Positions 1 through 10,892 of a stretch of 64,000 nt of DNA are shown here, one piece after another; position 1 is the stretch's first letter; each line of letters starts with the position of its first letter. Under the pieces are notes generated by a model. That model was not told where the DNA came from. It searched no databases and saw nothing but the letters and a program-made list of their open reading frames with translations. The position numbers were made by a program, and so were the translations under genes. The DNA is taken from assembly GCF_000003815.2 (NCBI RefSeq), contig NC_049981.1:11003478-11067477 (forward strand), given 5' to 3'. The DNA is from Branchiostoma floridae (Eukaryota; Chordata; Leptocardii; Amphioxiformes; Branchiostomatidae).

Positions 1-109
1 CCAAAGGTGTAGCTGTCGATTTCTATCTTATGTCACCATCTCGCTGATAGGCGCCTGGGATAATCTTCAATCAGTGTGGTCCCAGTGTGTTTGCATGTCC
101 TTTGGGTGT

Positions 110-400
110 GTTTTCCATGAATTTCATTTCATTGCGTTTTTCTCTGTTCATTGCACCACGAGCTTAAATTGTCGGAGGTTCGAACCCCGCCTGGGCACTG
201 TGTGAGGTAGCATATTAAAGTTCTTTCGGATGGTGACGTGAAGTCTATGGCCCCTTGCAGTAGAGAGTTTCAGGCGTTAGACCTCTGCACGCTATTAAAG
301 AACCCAGCACAGTTATTGAGGAATGCCCCAGCGCACAGGAGTATCACGCAGCGAAAGCAGGGGTGTAGACATCTATACTTGTCAGTCACGGTACATTGCG
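110..400 (+). repeat. SINE-like fragment with tRNA T-arm / B-box
   Basis: Positions 177-187 read GGTTCGAACCC, a perfect pol III B-box / tRNA T-arm, followed by CCGCC. No A-box or plausible acceptor stem lies at the right distance upstream, so this is not a tRNA gene. The downstream text TTTCGGATGG-GACG recurs near 1740 (TTTCGGATGGGGACG, followed by a GGCGGCCCCGTG-type tail), which suggests fragments of one tRNA-derived SINE. The boundaries are estimates. Confidence 0.35.
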
Positions 401-1202
401 TAGAAAACTGACAACCCAGTCTTAGATTCAAAATTCATTTGTGGCCTCATCGAGCGTCTTTGAGGAAAAAAACCTCCTATTTTCTATATTTTCATCTTCG
501 TCACTCGAAAATGATAATAATCAACTCACGATCTCACGGAGCTGTCCATAAGGGCTGACGTCATAGATATCACGGATGCTGTTTACCACACGGATGGTGA
601 CGTCATTGGATAAGTGTCGTTTGTTGCTTGAAAGGTTGAAAATCGTCTGAGTGGAGAGGTTAATGACACTTTATTCATCGGAAATCTCATCCTCACAGTC
701 ATCATTCTCCAAGCAGACGATTTCCGTTTCAGCATATCGAGAAAGCAGTTGGAACAGAAAATTACAGCTCGAAAAACCTAACGATTTAGCCTTCATAACA
801 TTTTCTTTTAGAGATTAATGAATGTTATAAGAGGATATTCACTTTTGATACTTGGCGCAAGCTTGGCGCAACATGGGTAAGGATTATGAATATATAAGTT
901 GCGCCATTTGGCTCAGTCCAGTAACATTACCGCTTGAAATCCTAACGGGAATGAACACCTGTACCTGACGTGTAGGGGTGTACGTGTACGTGTGCGTAGC
1001 CGGATGTTTGGGTTTGGGCCGACGTGCCGACAGGCAAGGCTGCAGTAATCCGCAAAATACGCACAATGTGGTTAAGGTAAAGGTAAAAAAAACCCTCTCT
1101 ATACACGTAGTCACACTGCACTAAATCCCATCATTCAGTATGCGTCAGGATGCGTAAGTAATGAAAATGAATAAATTTGTACCTCTTTATCCGTCAAAAC
1201 AT

Positions 1203-1252
1203 ACGCACGCACGCACACACACACACAAAACACGCACACACACACACACACA
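1203..1252. repeat. (CA)n / (ACGC)n microsatellite
   Basis: A run of CGCA and CA dinucleotides about 50 bp long, interrupted once by AAAA. Simple repeat, no coding content. Confidence 0.9.
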
Positions 1253-2808
1253 TACCATTTTCACGGAGGCAATAAACAATGCACCCTATACAACACATGT
1301 ACGTAATTAGTATAAATCTAAAGTGCGAATATCAAATGGCAGATTTCAATCAGCATTAGCCCCCCAATTAAGGAGGTCATATGAGATAACCCCCTTGCCC
1401 TGATACTCGCTAATTGGCAATCATTTTGACGGAAGTGGATTCAATTGATAAAAGCTTTTACACATTGGGTAGGCCATACGATAGTAACCATTTGGTTCCA
1501 AAATCTATCCAACTGTTGTCTTTCATCTAAGATCAACGACACGTGGCTTTCCGTTTGTACCAGTAAATGTTTTCATGCCCACTTTGTCAGTCTCACTATC
1601 ATATTCATGGCTTAACGTATGCGAAGGTGTGCACGTCAAAGTATTTTTGCCCTCTGTAACGTTAGAAGATAACGATTGATATCCATTCTTTTTTTTCTTC
1701 GAGCCCTGTTTGTGTATGGTGTGTGGGGTGGTATTAGTGCTTTCGGATGGGGACGGCAATCCGGCGGCCCCGTGTATAAATCAACTTCATGGGTGGAACC
1801 GTTTTCTGGGTGTCAATTGAGAGTCCTAACTCAAGATGCTGTGGATCTATCCTAACGATATTTGGTATGTAGGTAGTGATCGGGAAAACGAAGGTCAAGT
1901 TTTATAAATGCCCACCTTGACGTTTTCCAGGATATTGCAGCGGAACGTTAACTCCAGGTTTTGATTTTTTTTTTTTTTTTGAAACCCCACAACCTAGTTA
2001 TTGTATTGCTTCGGCCGTATAGATTAATACCCCACGTTAATTCTGTCCTTTGTTATAATGGAAAATCCCAATGTCATCCGATCTCGCGTGCACAAAGATT
2101 AACGAGACACCTGCTTTCTATCTCATTTGCATAAAACGCTTTTGAAATCAGCAGGTGACCACGTGACTTTCAACCAATTAAAAGCTCAGATTGGACCGAG
2201 TGCAAGAACACTGCTGTAGACAACTGTAGAGTATTGTGATACCAAAGCCTGGTGGCAATGAGAACGGTCTTCAACATTGGTACTCATAGCAGGTGAGTCT
2301 TGTGATAACATGTGATCCAGACTGTTGCCATACGCCACGGTCTACACGGAATAGCTCCTCGGCACCAGGAATAACTTGTCCCCGAGGATGCTTCAGCCCC
2401 ACCGCCCTGAAGAAGGTACTTAGCTGTGTAGGCCCTTGGAAAAAGTCTGGACTCCAGGTTAGTCTTGTCTTGCAAATAATGCGCACCTGAAATTCGAACA
2501 CCTTTTTTTCAGTTTCATTGGTTAGTCTTGTAAATAATATTCACTTGACATTTTTTTTCTATTTCATGGGTACCTGTTTGGAGCCCCTGCATTTTCAAGT
2601 TACCGGATATATGATAGAACCTCATTTGTCATTGAAACAAACGCGCACTCTTCTTTAGTCAGACATAAGACGTAAGATAGTTTCAGAGCTCTGTCAGAGC
2701 TCTGTCAGGCTTTCGACATTTCTAGCTTAGTCCAAACTTTATGTTAAGTGTCCAGCTTCAAAAGCTACTGTTCGGAACATACCATTCTTTTTATTACAAG
2801 TTGTTATA

Positions 2809-2911
2809 TATCTTTCCATCTATCTATCTTTCCATCTATCTATCTGTATGTATATCTATCTACATGTATTGTACGTCTATCTATCTATTCATATATCTAC
2901 CTCTCTATCTG
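2809..2911. repeat. (TATC)n-like tetranucleotide microsatellite
   Basis: Imperfect TATC/TCTA tetranucleotide array with interruptions (TTCCATC, TGTATG). It creates a long Tyr/Ile/Ser/Leu-rich open frame on the plus strand (2741-3229) that is a by-product of the repeat, not a gene. Confidence 0.85.
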
Positions 2912-3429
2912 TTTCCATCGCAATTTCTGAGAATATTGTGTATTCTCTTGAAAAAGATGGAACACGTACATGTGTGTAACAAAAACCTGTGTTTGTGCGC
3001 TTACGTAGACATGGTAAAGGTAATTCACCATGGCCATTACACAAAGATTTGGGAACAAATCCCTTGTGGTTACTGGAACAAATGTGTAGTACTTTCTATA
3101 CCAACTTTCTCACAGTACATGGGAACACAGGCAGCTGATAACGTATTGATCTGCTTACAAACTAGAGCAAAACAAAATAGTACATGCACAAGGGGCACTG
3201 TGTACCGCGGTATGCATGGAACCATTTAGGTACAGGATCTAAACATCAGTTGTACCTGTATCTAAAGAACATGACTGAACACAAGTGGATTTCTTTTTTT
3301 TAGACTACAGACAGATACATTAATGCCCATAGCTGTATCCGTAAAGTTGTTTAGATACAGGTCCGGACTTGAACAGCAAGTACGCATATATGTTCCTACA
3401 TAAACTAAAACACCAGTGGATATCATTAA

Positions 3430-4378
3430 CCCTATTCAGACCGGGCTTTTTTGGTCATCCCTGGACCGGGGGGGGGGGGCTTTTGAGGCCCTCCACTTCT
3501 AAGTCCTATAACTCTAAAACGACGTGCCGTAGGGCCACCAAATTTTTAGGACATAATGTCGACATAATATCTGGCAAGTAGGTGACGTTTGACGTTACGT
3601 TGACGTAAGATGACGTAATTATGACGTCATCAATTTGATTATATTGGCCAAACCCATGAAAAAGGGGTATTATCAGAAAACTTCAAGTTATGCTACAAAA
3701 ATGTAACAACAAGTGCAGATAACAGAATAATAATGTTTGTTACGTCTTGCGTTGCCCATAGCAACATCAATGACGTCAATATGACGTCATAAAATGACGT
3801 CATGCACATCTAAGATACGAGTTGGGCTCCGCCATATTATATCCACCACCTTGAATTTTTTTAAATACTTTTTTTGCAACAAATAATCACAAAGGGCAAT
3901 GGAAATAGACTAAATTCATTCATTTAGATGGTTTTTCATGAAAAAATACCAGGTAGCTACGAATTTTAAGGGATAATTAGCTTGTTATTCTTGATCTGGC
4001 CATTCGGTCCGCCATCTTGGATTTTGGGCTGATGACGTCATAAAATTAGCATAATTTATGCATATATAATTTTGAAAGATATGCTAAATAATATAAGATT
4101 TTATTTATGTAACAAAATAGCAGTAATATAGCAAATAAATGTGAAAAATACATTGTTAGAACCAAAAATAGTGATTTTTGGCAAAACTGCCTGTCAACAA
4201 ACGGTTGCCATGGCAACAAGAAAAAATGGAAAATTTGTCAAACTTCGTAAAATTGTTGCCAACAATATTTTAGGAAAACTCACCAAATTTGGTGGCTCTA
4301 GCGTAAGTCGTTCTGGCGTTATGGGACATCAAAGTTAGCGCGGGCCTCAAAAGCCCCCCCCCCCCGGTCTGAATAGGG
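3430..4378. mobile_element. Non-autonomous TIR element with TTAA target site (piggyBac-like)
   Basis: Both ends carry the same inverted terminus: CCCTATTCAGACCGG on the left and its complement on the right (CCGGTCTGAATAGGG), continuing into a poly-G/poly-C run and a shared CTTTTGAGGCCC block. The element is flanked by TTAA on both sides (3426-3429 and 4379-4382). TTAA duplication with a CCC-starting TIR is the signature of the piggyBac superfamily. The 949-bp body is AT-rich, contains several TGACGTCA-like steps and encodes no transposase, so it is a MITE-like derivative. Superfamily assignment rests only on TSD and TIR start. Confidence 0.75.
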
Positions 4379-4382
4379 TTAA

Positions 4383-6325
4383 AAGAGGTGCGCACATGTA
4401 CCGAAACAACCGTAAATGTACATGAAATGTATAGGTAACGGTAGGCCCCTGAACATAATGAGACAGTTAGAAATCCGTCCGAAGTTACGGGTGTACCGAA
4501 GTTAGGGGACCCGCCGTTGCACATCCCTTAGCTAGTACAAGGGAATCACTGTCAAAAGAACAACTAAGCATTAACAGTGCAATTAAAAAACAATATTTAA
4601 TGTTAGTCAGATCTGTTATGATCGTAATTCTACTGTTGTGTGTGTAGTCATATCCGTTTTGAGTACATTAGAATTATCATGGGAGCGAGTCACTGGAGAC
4701 CCGACATCTTAGAACACGCCTTAAAGCACGAATAAAGGTTGCGTTTTATCAGGAATGTATGTTTTACGTACGCTTAAAGATCACCTTTCATGTGCGGTCA
4801 GTAAAGGGTCTATCTTCATAAATTTGACTAAACTCTCTCCATTAAATCCTCTTGTGACCACCTTTTCTTGTAAACGCAGGTCTACAAAGACAGTGTTTCA
4901 TCTCCTTTTAGAATAGCCTTAAGAGGTTTTATTTCTGACTGAATCGCCCAGCAACAAACGATGTTTTGCACACAACAAACCATCAGCAAGCCTGGATACG
5001 TTCGGAAAAACATCAGCGCCATTACATCTCATATTATGTTACCGCCTAATTTCCTTTCATGTCTTGTATTATTCACGTTCTGCTCCTAATATAGTTCGCG
5101 GCCGGGTCACTCACGTCTTAGTGCTTCACTCAAGCGTCATCGTTACCATGGCAACTGGCAAGCGCCAGTTGTGTGAAATCTGAGACAATTCTTCAGTCTA
5201 ACATATGCATGTTGTTGTATGTACCACGATATACATGGAACTGTTGCACAATGTATAGTACAGAACTCGGAAATTAATTGACTTTGTCTAGAGGTTATGT
5301 TTTCGGTACCGTTTGTTGCTAGCGTGAGTCGAGAAGCTATAAATGGATCCTGGTTATATTTGAAAGGTGGATAGAGGCTGATAAAACGAAGGTCAAGTTC
5401 GATAATGGTCTTCCTAGCCACTTTCTACGGCACAGCATCGGAACTTCCGAGTTTAATATCTCGTGTTCTGGACATGCTCTGGTCGTGATATTCGTTGTTA
5501 TAGGGGGTAATAAAGAAACTTTTTGGTTGACGATTTCTGAGGAAATGCGTTCGTGATGTAGGTTTGGGCCTCCTAGCGGATCTCTTAGGAACTACAGTCG
5601 CGGACAAACCTGTGCTGACGAAAACCATGCATTCATGATATTTCTATTTGTGTCGTAATTTGGCATGGTATGCAGTCCAGATAACATTAGTATTTTTAAC
5701 GTTCTACGAACTGCGAATATATATAGTTTGCATATTCTTGACAACAGAAAGAAGATTTGGCATATGTCCCGTCGTACTTAGCGAATGGATGATTCCATTA
5801 CTGGTGGGGGTGCTTTTATTCAGTACTAACAACAGCCATTCCTGACCCGCCGTTGCTGGGATAGGGGTAAGAGGTAGGCATGTCGTTTCCGTACCCGAGC
5901 TTTTCTATAGTATAGAGTACACGTAACACATTTCCTTTTGTTGCGTATGATAAACTTCCTATCGCCTTGGAGACTGTTATGTGAGGAAGCATTCTCTTTG
6001 ATACACTCCTGCAGTGACGTCCATAATCTGTGGTTGTGTCTGCATAGTAACAAAGCAAAAACCACACAGTAGTTTCATGTGTGCGCGTTATGCTTTGATG
6101 ACGCTATCGTGCAATGCTTATTGATTCGTGTCGATTGGAATGTGGAGCCGGAAGGGGTATACATTTTCACGCTCAGAAATACGCCACAATTTTCAGACCT
6201 GATTTAAGGTATGTTTTCCCACCTTTATACTACTATAAAGCATAAATGGCACCCAGTAGCTTTTAATAATTACGGATTCAAACTTACGTTAACTTTATCG
6301 TCAGTGCTGAAGTTGTGCAAGGTAG
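4383..6325. other. Intergenic stretch, no gene seen
   Basis: No exon with splice context or recognisable protein sequence. The frames between 5143 and 6067 are short and have no coherent composition. The region runs up to the target duplication of the LTR element at 6322-6325. Confidence 0.5.
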
Positions 6326-6497
6326 TGTAAGTGATGACTTACTGGGAGTAAACACTCATACGAATTGAAGAGACTGGACTCAGAAGTTGGAAGAACTCGG
6401 GTCTGTATATTGCTTATGTCGTGACGTGTGCAAAGCTTGACCTCTCAGGGTCACCAGACTGACCTACTCTAAACGGGGGTGTTTCTCACTCCTTACA
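6326..6497 (-). repeat. 3' LTR (element sense)
   Basis: 172 bp beginning TGTAAGTGATGAC and ending CTCCTTACA, with a short TGTAA...TTACA terminal inverted repeat. It matches 12800-12971 throughout by visual comparison. Confidence 0.95.
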
Positions 6498-6509
6498 TTC
6501 TTCCCCCCT
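6498..6509 (-). other. Polypurine tract
   Basis: On the minus strand AGGGGGGAAGAA directly abuts the 3' LTR. This is the expected position and composition of the plus-strand primer of an LTR retrotransposon. Confidence 0.85.
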
Positions 6510-6739
6510 ACGAAACGACACTTCTCCTGAAGTGAACAATTAACAACCATAACATGTACCAACTAAATGAACGATGTCGCTAATCTACGTTCAACATGAG
6601 ATAGATATATATATTAAAAAAAATACGGCTTATAACGATAGACAACTGGAACTGTTATAAACTGGAGTAAGTCCGGCTGCGTGTTACAGTTCTGTGAGTA
6701 GATCCACGGTGAGTCCGGGTCCAAATATCGGAAGTTGTC

Positions 6740-6968
6740 CCACAGAAGACCCTTGTCAATCAAGGGGTGAATTAATCCAGCGATGCAGTATGTCCTGCGG
6801 GAGACCCTTGTCCATCAAGGGATGAACTAATCTGACACTGTAGTGAGTTCTCCTGCCGGTGCTGCAGTATGTCCTGCGGAAGACCCTTGTCAATAAAGGG
6901 GTGAACTAATCCAACACTGTAGTGAGTTCCGCAAGAAACCCTTGTTCCTCAAGGGATGAATTAATCCA
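6740..6968 (-). repeat. Four degenerate hairpin repeats in the element 3' untranslated region
   Basis: Four spaced copies of a block with the core CCCTTG-N6-AAGGG followed by a GTGAA-TAATC-like tail, each able to form a six-base stem with a short loop. Copies sit near 6749, 6808, 6882 and 6937. They lie between the pol stop (6975) and the polypurine tract, outside both ORFs. The role is unknown; an RNA-level signal (packaging, stability, integration) is possible but not shown. Confidence 0.75.
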
Positions 6969-6974
6969 AGTAGC

Positions 6975-9900
6975 TCAGTCCATCACAAAGTCTTCATATC
7001 TCGTGGGTGCACGCACCCTGCGGCCTCTTGTTGTTGTTGCGTGGTTGGCAGGAACTGGGTGTGCAGGAACTCTCCCTTGGGCCGGTGAGTTTGGTGCGAC
7101 ATTATTGTGACGATCCGGCGGTGGTGCGCGCTGTGCAACCCCCGCTTGTTGTCGGCGGTTCGGCGAATCGCATCGCTTGAGTCGATTGTAGTGTACAATC
7201 TCTATTTTGTGCGTGGCGTCATGTTCTATACGATACGTGACTCCTGGTTCGTTGCCCTGTTGGAGTCGCTCGACAACAGTGTAGGGTCCCTTCCAACCAG
7301 GCTTGAGCTTCTGTCTGCTAGTAGTGGGGTCATCTAGCCAGACTCTGTCGCCCGCACGATATGGTGTATGTCTCACAGTGGCGTCATAGGCTGACTTTTG
7401 CTTGTGGCTTGCCCGCTGTGCATTTTGTCGCACCTGCTTAAAAGCTGTCCGGAGACTAGTCGTCAATGATCGGGCATACGATGACGCTGACTGGGGTGAC
7501 GTTTGTGGGTTTCCACCGAGTGCTACGTCTGCGGGTAAGTTCGCTTCCCTCCCGTGGGCCAGGAAGAACGGTGTGAAACCTGTTGAGGCGTGCACCGATG
7601 TATTGTAAGCGAGCAGGACGTGCGGGAGATGGTCATCCCAGTCATCACCGTTACTGGAAACATACTTGGAGAGCATTTGCTTCAGCGTTCGATTGAAACG
7701 TTCGACTAACCCGTCTCCTTGCGGGTGGTACGAAGTTGTACGGCTTTTATCGATGCCGAAGGAGTCGTATAGGGCTTTCATGGTGTCGGCTTCAAACTGG
7801 CGGCCTTTGTCAGAATGTAAGCCAGAGGGCACGCCATGCTCACGGATGTAGTCCTTGAAAATGACCTGGGCTACTGAGGAGGCATCTTGGCGCGTCAGGG
7901 GATATGCATTGACATACTTGGTGAAGAAATCCTGTAGCACCAGGCAATAGCGGTGGCCACGTTTCGAGGTAGGTAGTTCGGTCAGATCCATGGCTACCTT
8001 CTCAAAGGGGCGACATACACGGATCGGTACTAAGGGCGCACGAGCCGAAGGCGTTGGTGTTGACCGTGTTGCACATTTGACACATGCCCTGCACCACTTC
8101 TTGACCTGTTGTGTCATTCCAGGCCAATAAAATCGGATATATACGCGTTGCAGTGTTTTGGAGGGGCCCAAATGGCCTGACAAGGGTCCATTGTGCAGTT
8201 CCTTCAGAATGGTAGGTATTAAAGACTTGGGCGCCACACGCTGGTGGAGGACGCGGTAGTTGGGTTTCCATCTACGGTATAGAATGCCGCTCCTAACGAT
8301 CAGATTTGGGTACTGGTGCCACAACGATTTGAGGCAGCGTCCGCGACGTTGGACGGCGTCGAATGGGGGCCGGCCCCGTCGTCGACGTTTCCACCGCAGG
8401 ACTTCCGATATGTCCGGGTCTGCTGCTTGCGCCCGTCGTAGATTACGGGGTGACAAGGATTCATCCGGCGGGTCGCTCGGCTGCGGCAGTGGTGGTTGAT
8501 CATCAGGAGGGTCCCTCCGCGTTGCTGCTGTTTGTTCTGTCGAAGGATCGCTGGTTAGGGTCGACGTTTGATCAATGGCGGCCACGGGTGAGGAACGGTG
8601 ATCAACAGGTCGGTCGCCCGGCAGGAGTGGCGGTTGACTTTCAGAAGGGTCATTCTGTGACGGCGACGACTGTTCAGCCACAGGGTCCTTGGGTCGGCTC
8701 GGTGGTTGGTCAACGGCGGTCACAGGAGTTCCTTGGCGAGTGAGGGCATCAGCATTGCTGTTGGCTTTTCCTGCGCGGTAATCAAGGTCGAACTTGTAGG
8801 TAGACAGTTCTACGGCCCATCGACTACGCCTGCCGGTTGGGTCGTGTGCAGTGAGTTTATTGGACCACCCCAGTAGGGGCTTGTGGTCAGTCAAGACAGT
8901 AAAGCGCCGTCCTGCCAGGTAAGTGCGAAAGTAGCGGACGCTCCACACAATGGCCCACATTTCTCGGTCGAATGTAGCCCATCGCCTCTCCTGTGCAGAC
9001 AGTGTACGACTGGCGTATGCGATCACTTGCTCACCTAGATCAGTGGTCTGGGATAGCACTGCCCCGACGGCGACGTCCGACGCATCCGTATGTAGTGCGA
9101 ATGGTAAGTCGAAGTCCGGATATGCCAATACAGGTGGAGATGTCAACGCTTCGCGTAGGGTTTCGAAGGCTGTCTGGCAATCTGCCGACCAGGTAAAAGA
9201 CGAGCCCTTTCTGGTCAGGACCTGAAGAGGCTCAGCAATCTTGGCGAAGTTGCGTATGAATTTCCGATAGTATGACGCCAGTCCGAGGAAGGATCGTACA
9301 TGGGCGGTTGATGTCGGGGTAGGCCAGTTGCTGACCTTATCCGTGTTGGTCGGATCTGGTTGGACGCCATGTCGCGAGACCACATGGCCAAGAAAGCGAA
9401 CTTCTGGCTGTGCGAACTTGCACTTGTCAGCATTGAGTTTCAAGTTGGCTGAACGGAAACGCGACAAGACTTCCTCCAGGATCTTCAGATGTTCATCAAA
9501 GGTGCGGGAAAAGAGGATGATGTCATCCAGGTAGGCCAGACATGATCTCCAGTCTAATCCCGCTAGGAGGAGTTCCATCAACCGTTGAAACGTGGACGGC
9601 GCGTTGGTAAGTCCGAACGGCATGACAGTGAAGTGATACAAACCGCGGCTGGTCGTGAAAGCGGTCTTCTCTCTGTCGTCTTGGTGGATGGGCACCTGCC
9701 AGTACCCAGCAGTCATGTCTAGTGTGGTAAAATATGCTGCACCTGACAGTGCGTCAATTGTGTCATCCGTACGCGGAAGTGGGTGGGCGTCTTTTACCGT
9801 TGCCATATTCAGTTTGCGATAGTCCACACAGAATCGATGGGTACCGTTTTTCTTCCGAACCAGGACAACTGGAGAGGCCCATGGACTCTGACTGGGCTCG

Positions 9901-10892
9901 ATGACTCCTGCCTCGAGCATCTCTGTGACCTGGCGTTGGACCTCGGCTTGACGGTGGACCGGCATCCTGTGTGGCCGTTGTTTGATTGGTCGGTCATCAT
10001 GGGTAAAGATGCGATGTTGTGCCAGGGACGTGCGCCCCCTGTCTCCTGGGTGGCGGCTGAAGACATCGGAGTAGCGTTGGAGGGTGTCTGTGAGTTGGCG
10101 TGCCTCATCTGGGGAGAGGTGGGTGGTGTCTACCCGTGGGGTAGCGGTTGTGGCAAGGTGATCTTCTTCTGCAATGTCGTCATTCTCTAAAGGTAGGAAT
10201 GAGCCCAGTGGCATGGCTGCTTTCAGTGTGACCGGCTCATCCGAGGTGTTCGTCACTTCACATATGGTTTCAGAATTGTTGACAGTGGCAACCGTTCGGG
10301 CAATGGCAAGACCTTTGTCAGCGTAGGAGCGTGGTTCCAGTAACCCAGTGTAGTCATTGGGAATGGGTTGTGTTGCCATGCGGGGTGTAAGCAGCACTGG
10401 TATCGTCATGACGGAACGCGGGGGTACTAAAGTGGTGCGACAAACCGACGCATGACAAACTGTGGGACGTAGTTGAGATGCTGTCAGGAGTGGTAGGCAT
10501 TGTCCACCGATAGTCAGGGTACCCGCACCAGCGTCGAGAATGGCACTTTGGGAGATGCAGAAATCCCAACCGAGAAGGGCAGGTTGATCTGCATTGCGGA
10601 CCACATGGACGGGGTGGGTTGTTTCGCAGTCGCCTAGACGGACATGCAGGTCGATAACTCCAACAGTGTCCAACACTTGACCGGTGACCGACTGTGCAGG
10701 CATAAACTGTTTGCGTAGTTGTTGGGAGCGCAGATGTGGGATGGAGTTATACAGTTGTTCGCTAATAAGAGAAATGGCAGATCCAGTATCGATAAGTGTG
10801 TTCGTGGCTAATCCCTCCAGGATGGCGGAAATGTGAGATGTGGGCGTGGAACTGCTGGAGGGTGGCTGGGTGGGGGCCTGCGTATGGTCTAC
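6975..10892 (-). CDS. Pol polyprotein: protease, reverse transcriptase, RNase H, integrase
   Basis: The frame runs uninterrupted to a stop at 6975. The first Met is at 10703 (1242 aa from there), but the frame is open further upstream and carries an aspartic protease motif DTGS at 10790-10779, so the protein is expected to start by -1 frameshifting from gag (gag stop 10889-10891). Counting from 10703: RT with FCVDYRKLN near residue 292 and catalytic YLDD near 392; RNase H with TDASD near 530; integrase with an HHCC-type zinc finger (H, H, then CRACVKC near 840), the catalytic D in VAMDLTELP, the second D in HSDKGRQFE, the E in GLVERFNRTLKQ, and a C-terminal GPYTVVERL (GPY/F-type) module. The domain order RT-RH-IN places it with Ty3/gypsy. 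No premature stop is seen. The shift site itself was not resolved. Confidence 0.95.
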   Translation of the reverse strand, partial: VDHTQAPTQPPSSSSTPTSHISAILEGLATNTLIDTGSAISLISEQLYNSIPHLRSQQLRKQFMPAQSVTGQVLDTVGVIDLHVRLGDCETTHPVHVVRNADQPALLGWDFCISQSAILDAGAGTLTIGGQCLPLLTASQLRPTVCHASVCRTTLVPPRSVMTIPVLLTPRMATQPIPNDYTGLLEPRSYADKGLAIARTVATVNNSETICEVTNTSDEPVTLKAAMPLGSFLPLENDDIAEEDHLATTATPRVDTTHLSPDEARQLTDTLQRYSDVFSRHPGDRGRTSLAQHRIFTHDDRPIKQRPHRMPVHRQAEVQRQVTEMLEAGVIEPSQSPWASPVVLVRKKNGTHRFCVDYRKLNMATVKDAHPLPRTDDTIDALSGAAYFTTLDMTAGYWQVPIHQDDREKTAFTTSRGLYHFTVMPFGLTNAPSTFQRLMELLLAGLDWRSCLAYLDDIILFSRTFDEHLKILEEVLSRFRSANLKLNADKCKFAQPEVRFLGHVVSRHGVQPDPTNTDKVSNWPTPTSTAHVRSFLGLASYYRKFIRNFAKIAEPLQVLTRKGSSFTWSADCQTAFETLREALTSPPVLAYPDFDLPFALHTDASDVAVGAVLSQTTDLGEQVIAYASRTLSAQERRWATFDREMWAIVWSVRYFRTYLAGRRFTVLTDHKPLLGWSNKLTAHDPTGRRSRWAVELSTYKFDLDYRAGKANSNADALTRQGTPVTAVDQPPSRPKDPVAEQSSPSQNDPSESQPPLLPGDRPVDHRSSPVAAIDQTSTLTSDPSTEQTAATRRDPPDDQPPLPQPSDPPDESLSPRNLRRAQAADPDISEVLRWKRRRRGRPPFDAVQRRGRCLKSLWHQYPNLIVRSGILYRRWKPNYRVLHQRVAPKSLIPTILKELHNGPLSGHLGPSKTLQRVYIRFYWPGMTQQVKKWCRACVKCATRSTPTPSARAPLVPIRVCRPFEKVAMDLTELPTSKRGHRYCLVLQDFFTKYVNAYPLTRQDASSVAQVIFKDYIREHGVPSGLHSDKGRQFEADTMKALYDSFGIDKSRTTSYHPQGDGLVERFNRTLKQMLSKYVSSNGDDWDDHLPHVLLAYNTSVHASTGFTPFFLAHGREANLPADVALGGNPQTSPQSASSYARSLTTSLRTAFKQVRQNAQRASHKQKSAYDATVRHTPYRAGDRVWLDDPTTSRQKLKPGWKGPYTVVERLQQGNEPGVTYRIEHDATHKIEIVHYNRLKRCDSPNRRQQAGVAQRAPPPDRHNNVAPNSPAQGRVPAHPVPANHATTTRGRRVRAPTRYEDFVMD

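Larger units (their letters stand above)
401..3425. other. Gene-poor stretch with microsatellites
   Basis: I see no supportable coding exon here. Open frames are short and lack splice context or recognisable protein character. It holds a CA/ACGC microsatellite at 1203-1252, a second SINE-like snippet near 1738-1775, a poly-T run near 1967 and a TATC-type microsatellite at 2809-2911. Near 1890-1960 the phrase AACGAAGGTCAAGTT also occurs around 5385-5402, so a dispersed repeat may be present at both places. Confidence 0.5.

Noticed and set aside
177-195. tRNA gene suggested by GGTTCGAACCC
   Set aside because: No A-box, anticodon arm or matching acceptor stem at the required distance; treated as a SINE fragment.
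2741-3229. 162-codon open frame
   Set aside because: Most of it is the TATC microsatellite; Tyr/Ile/Leu/Ser composition and no splice or start context.
3369-4524. Short frames with a TGGGGLLRP-like segment at both ends of the TTAA element
   Set aside because: They are translations of the terminal inverted repeat with its poly-G run.
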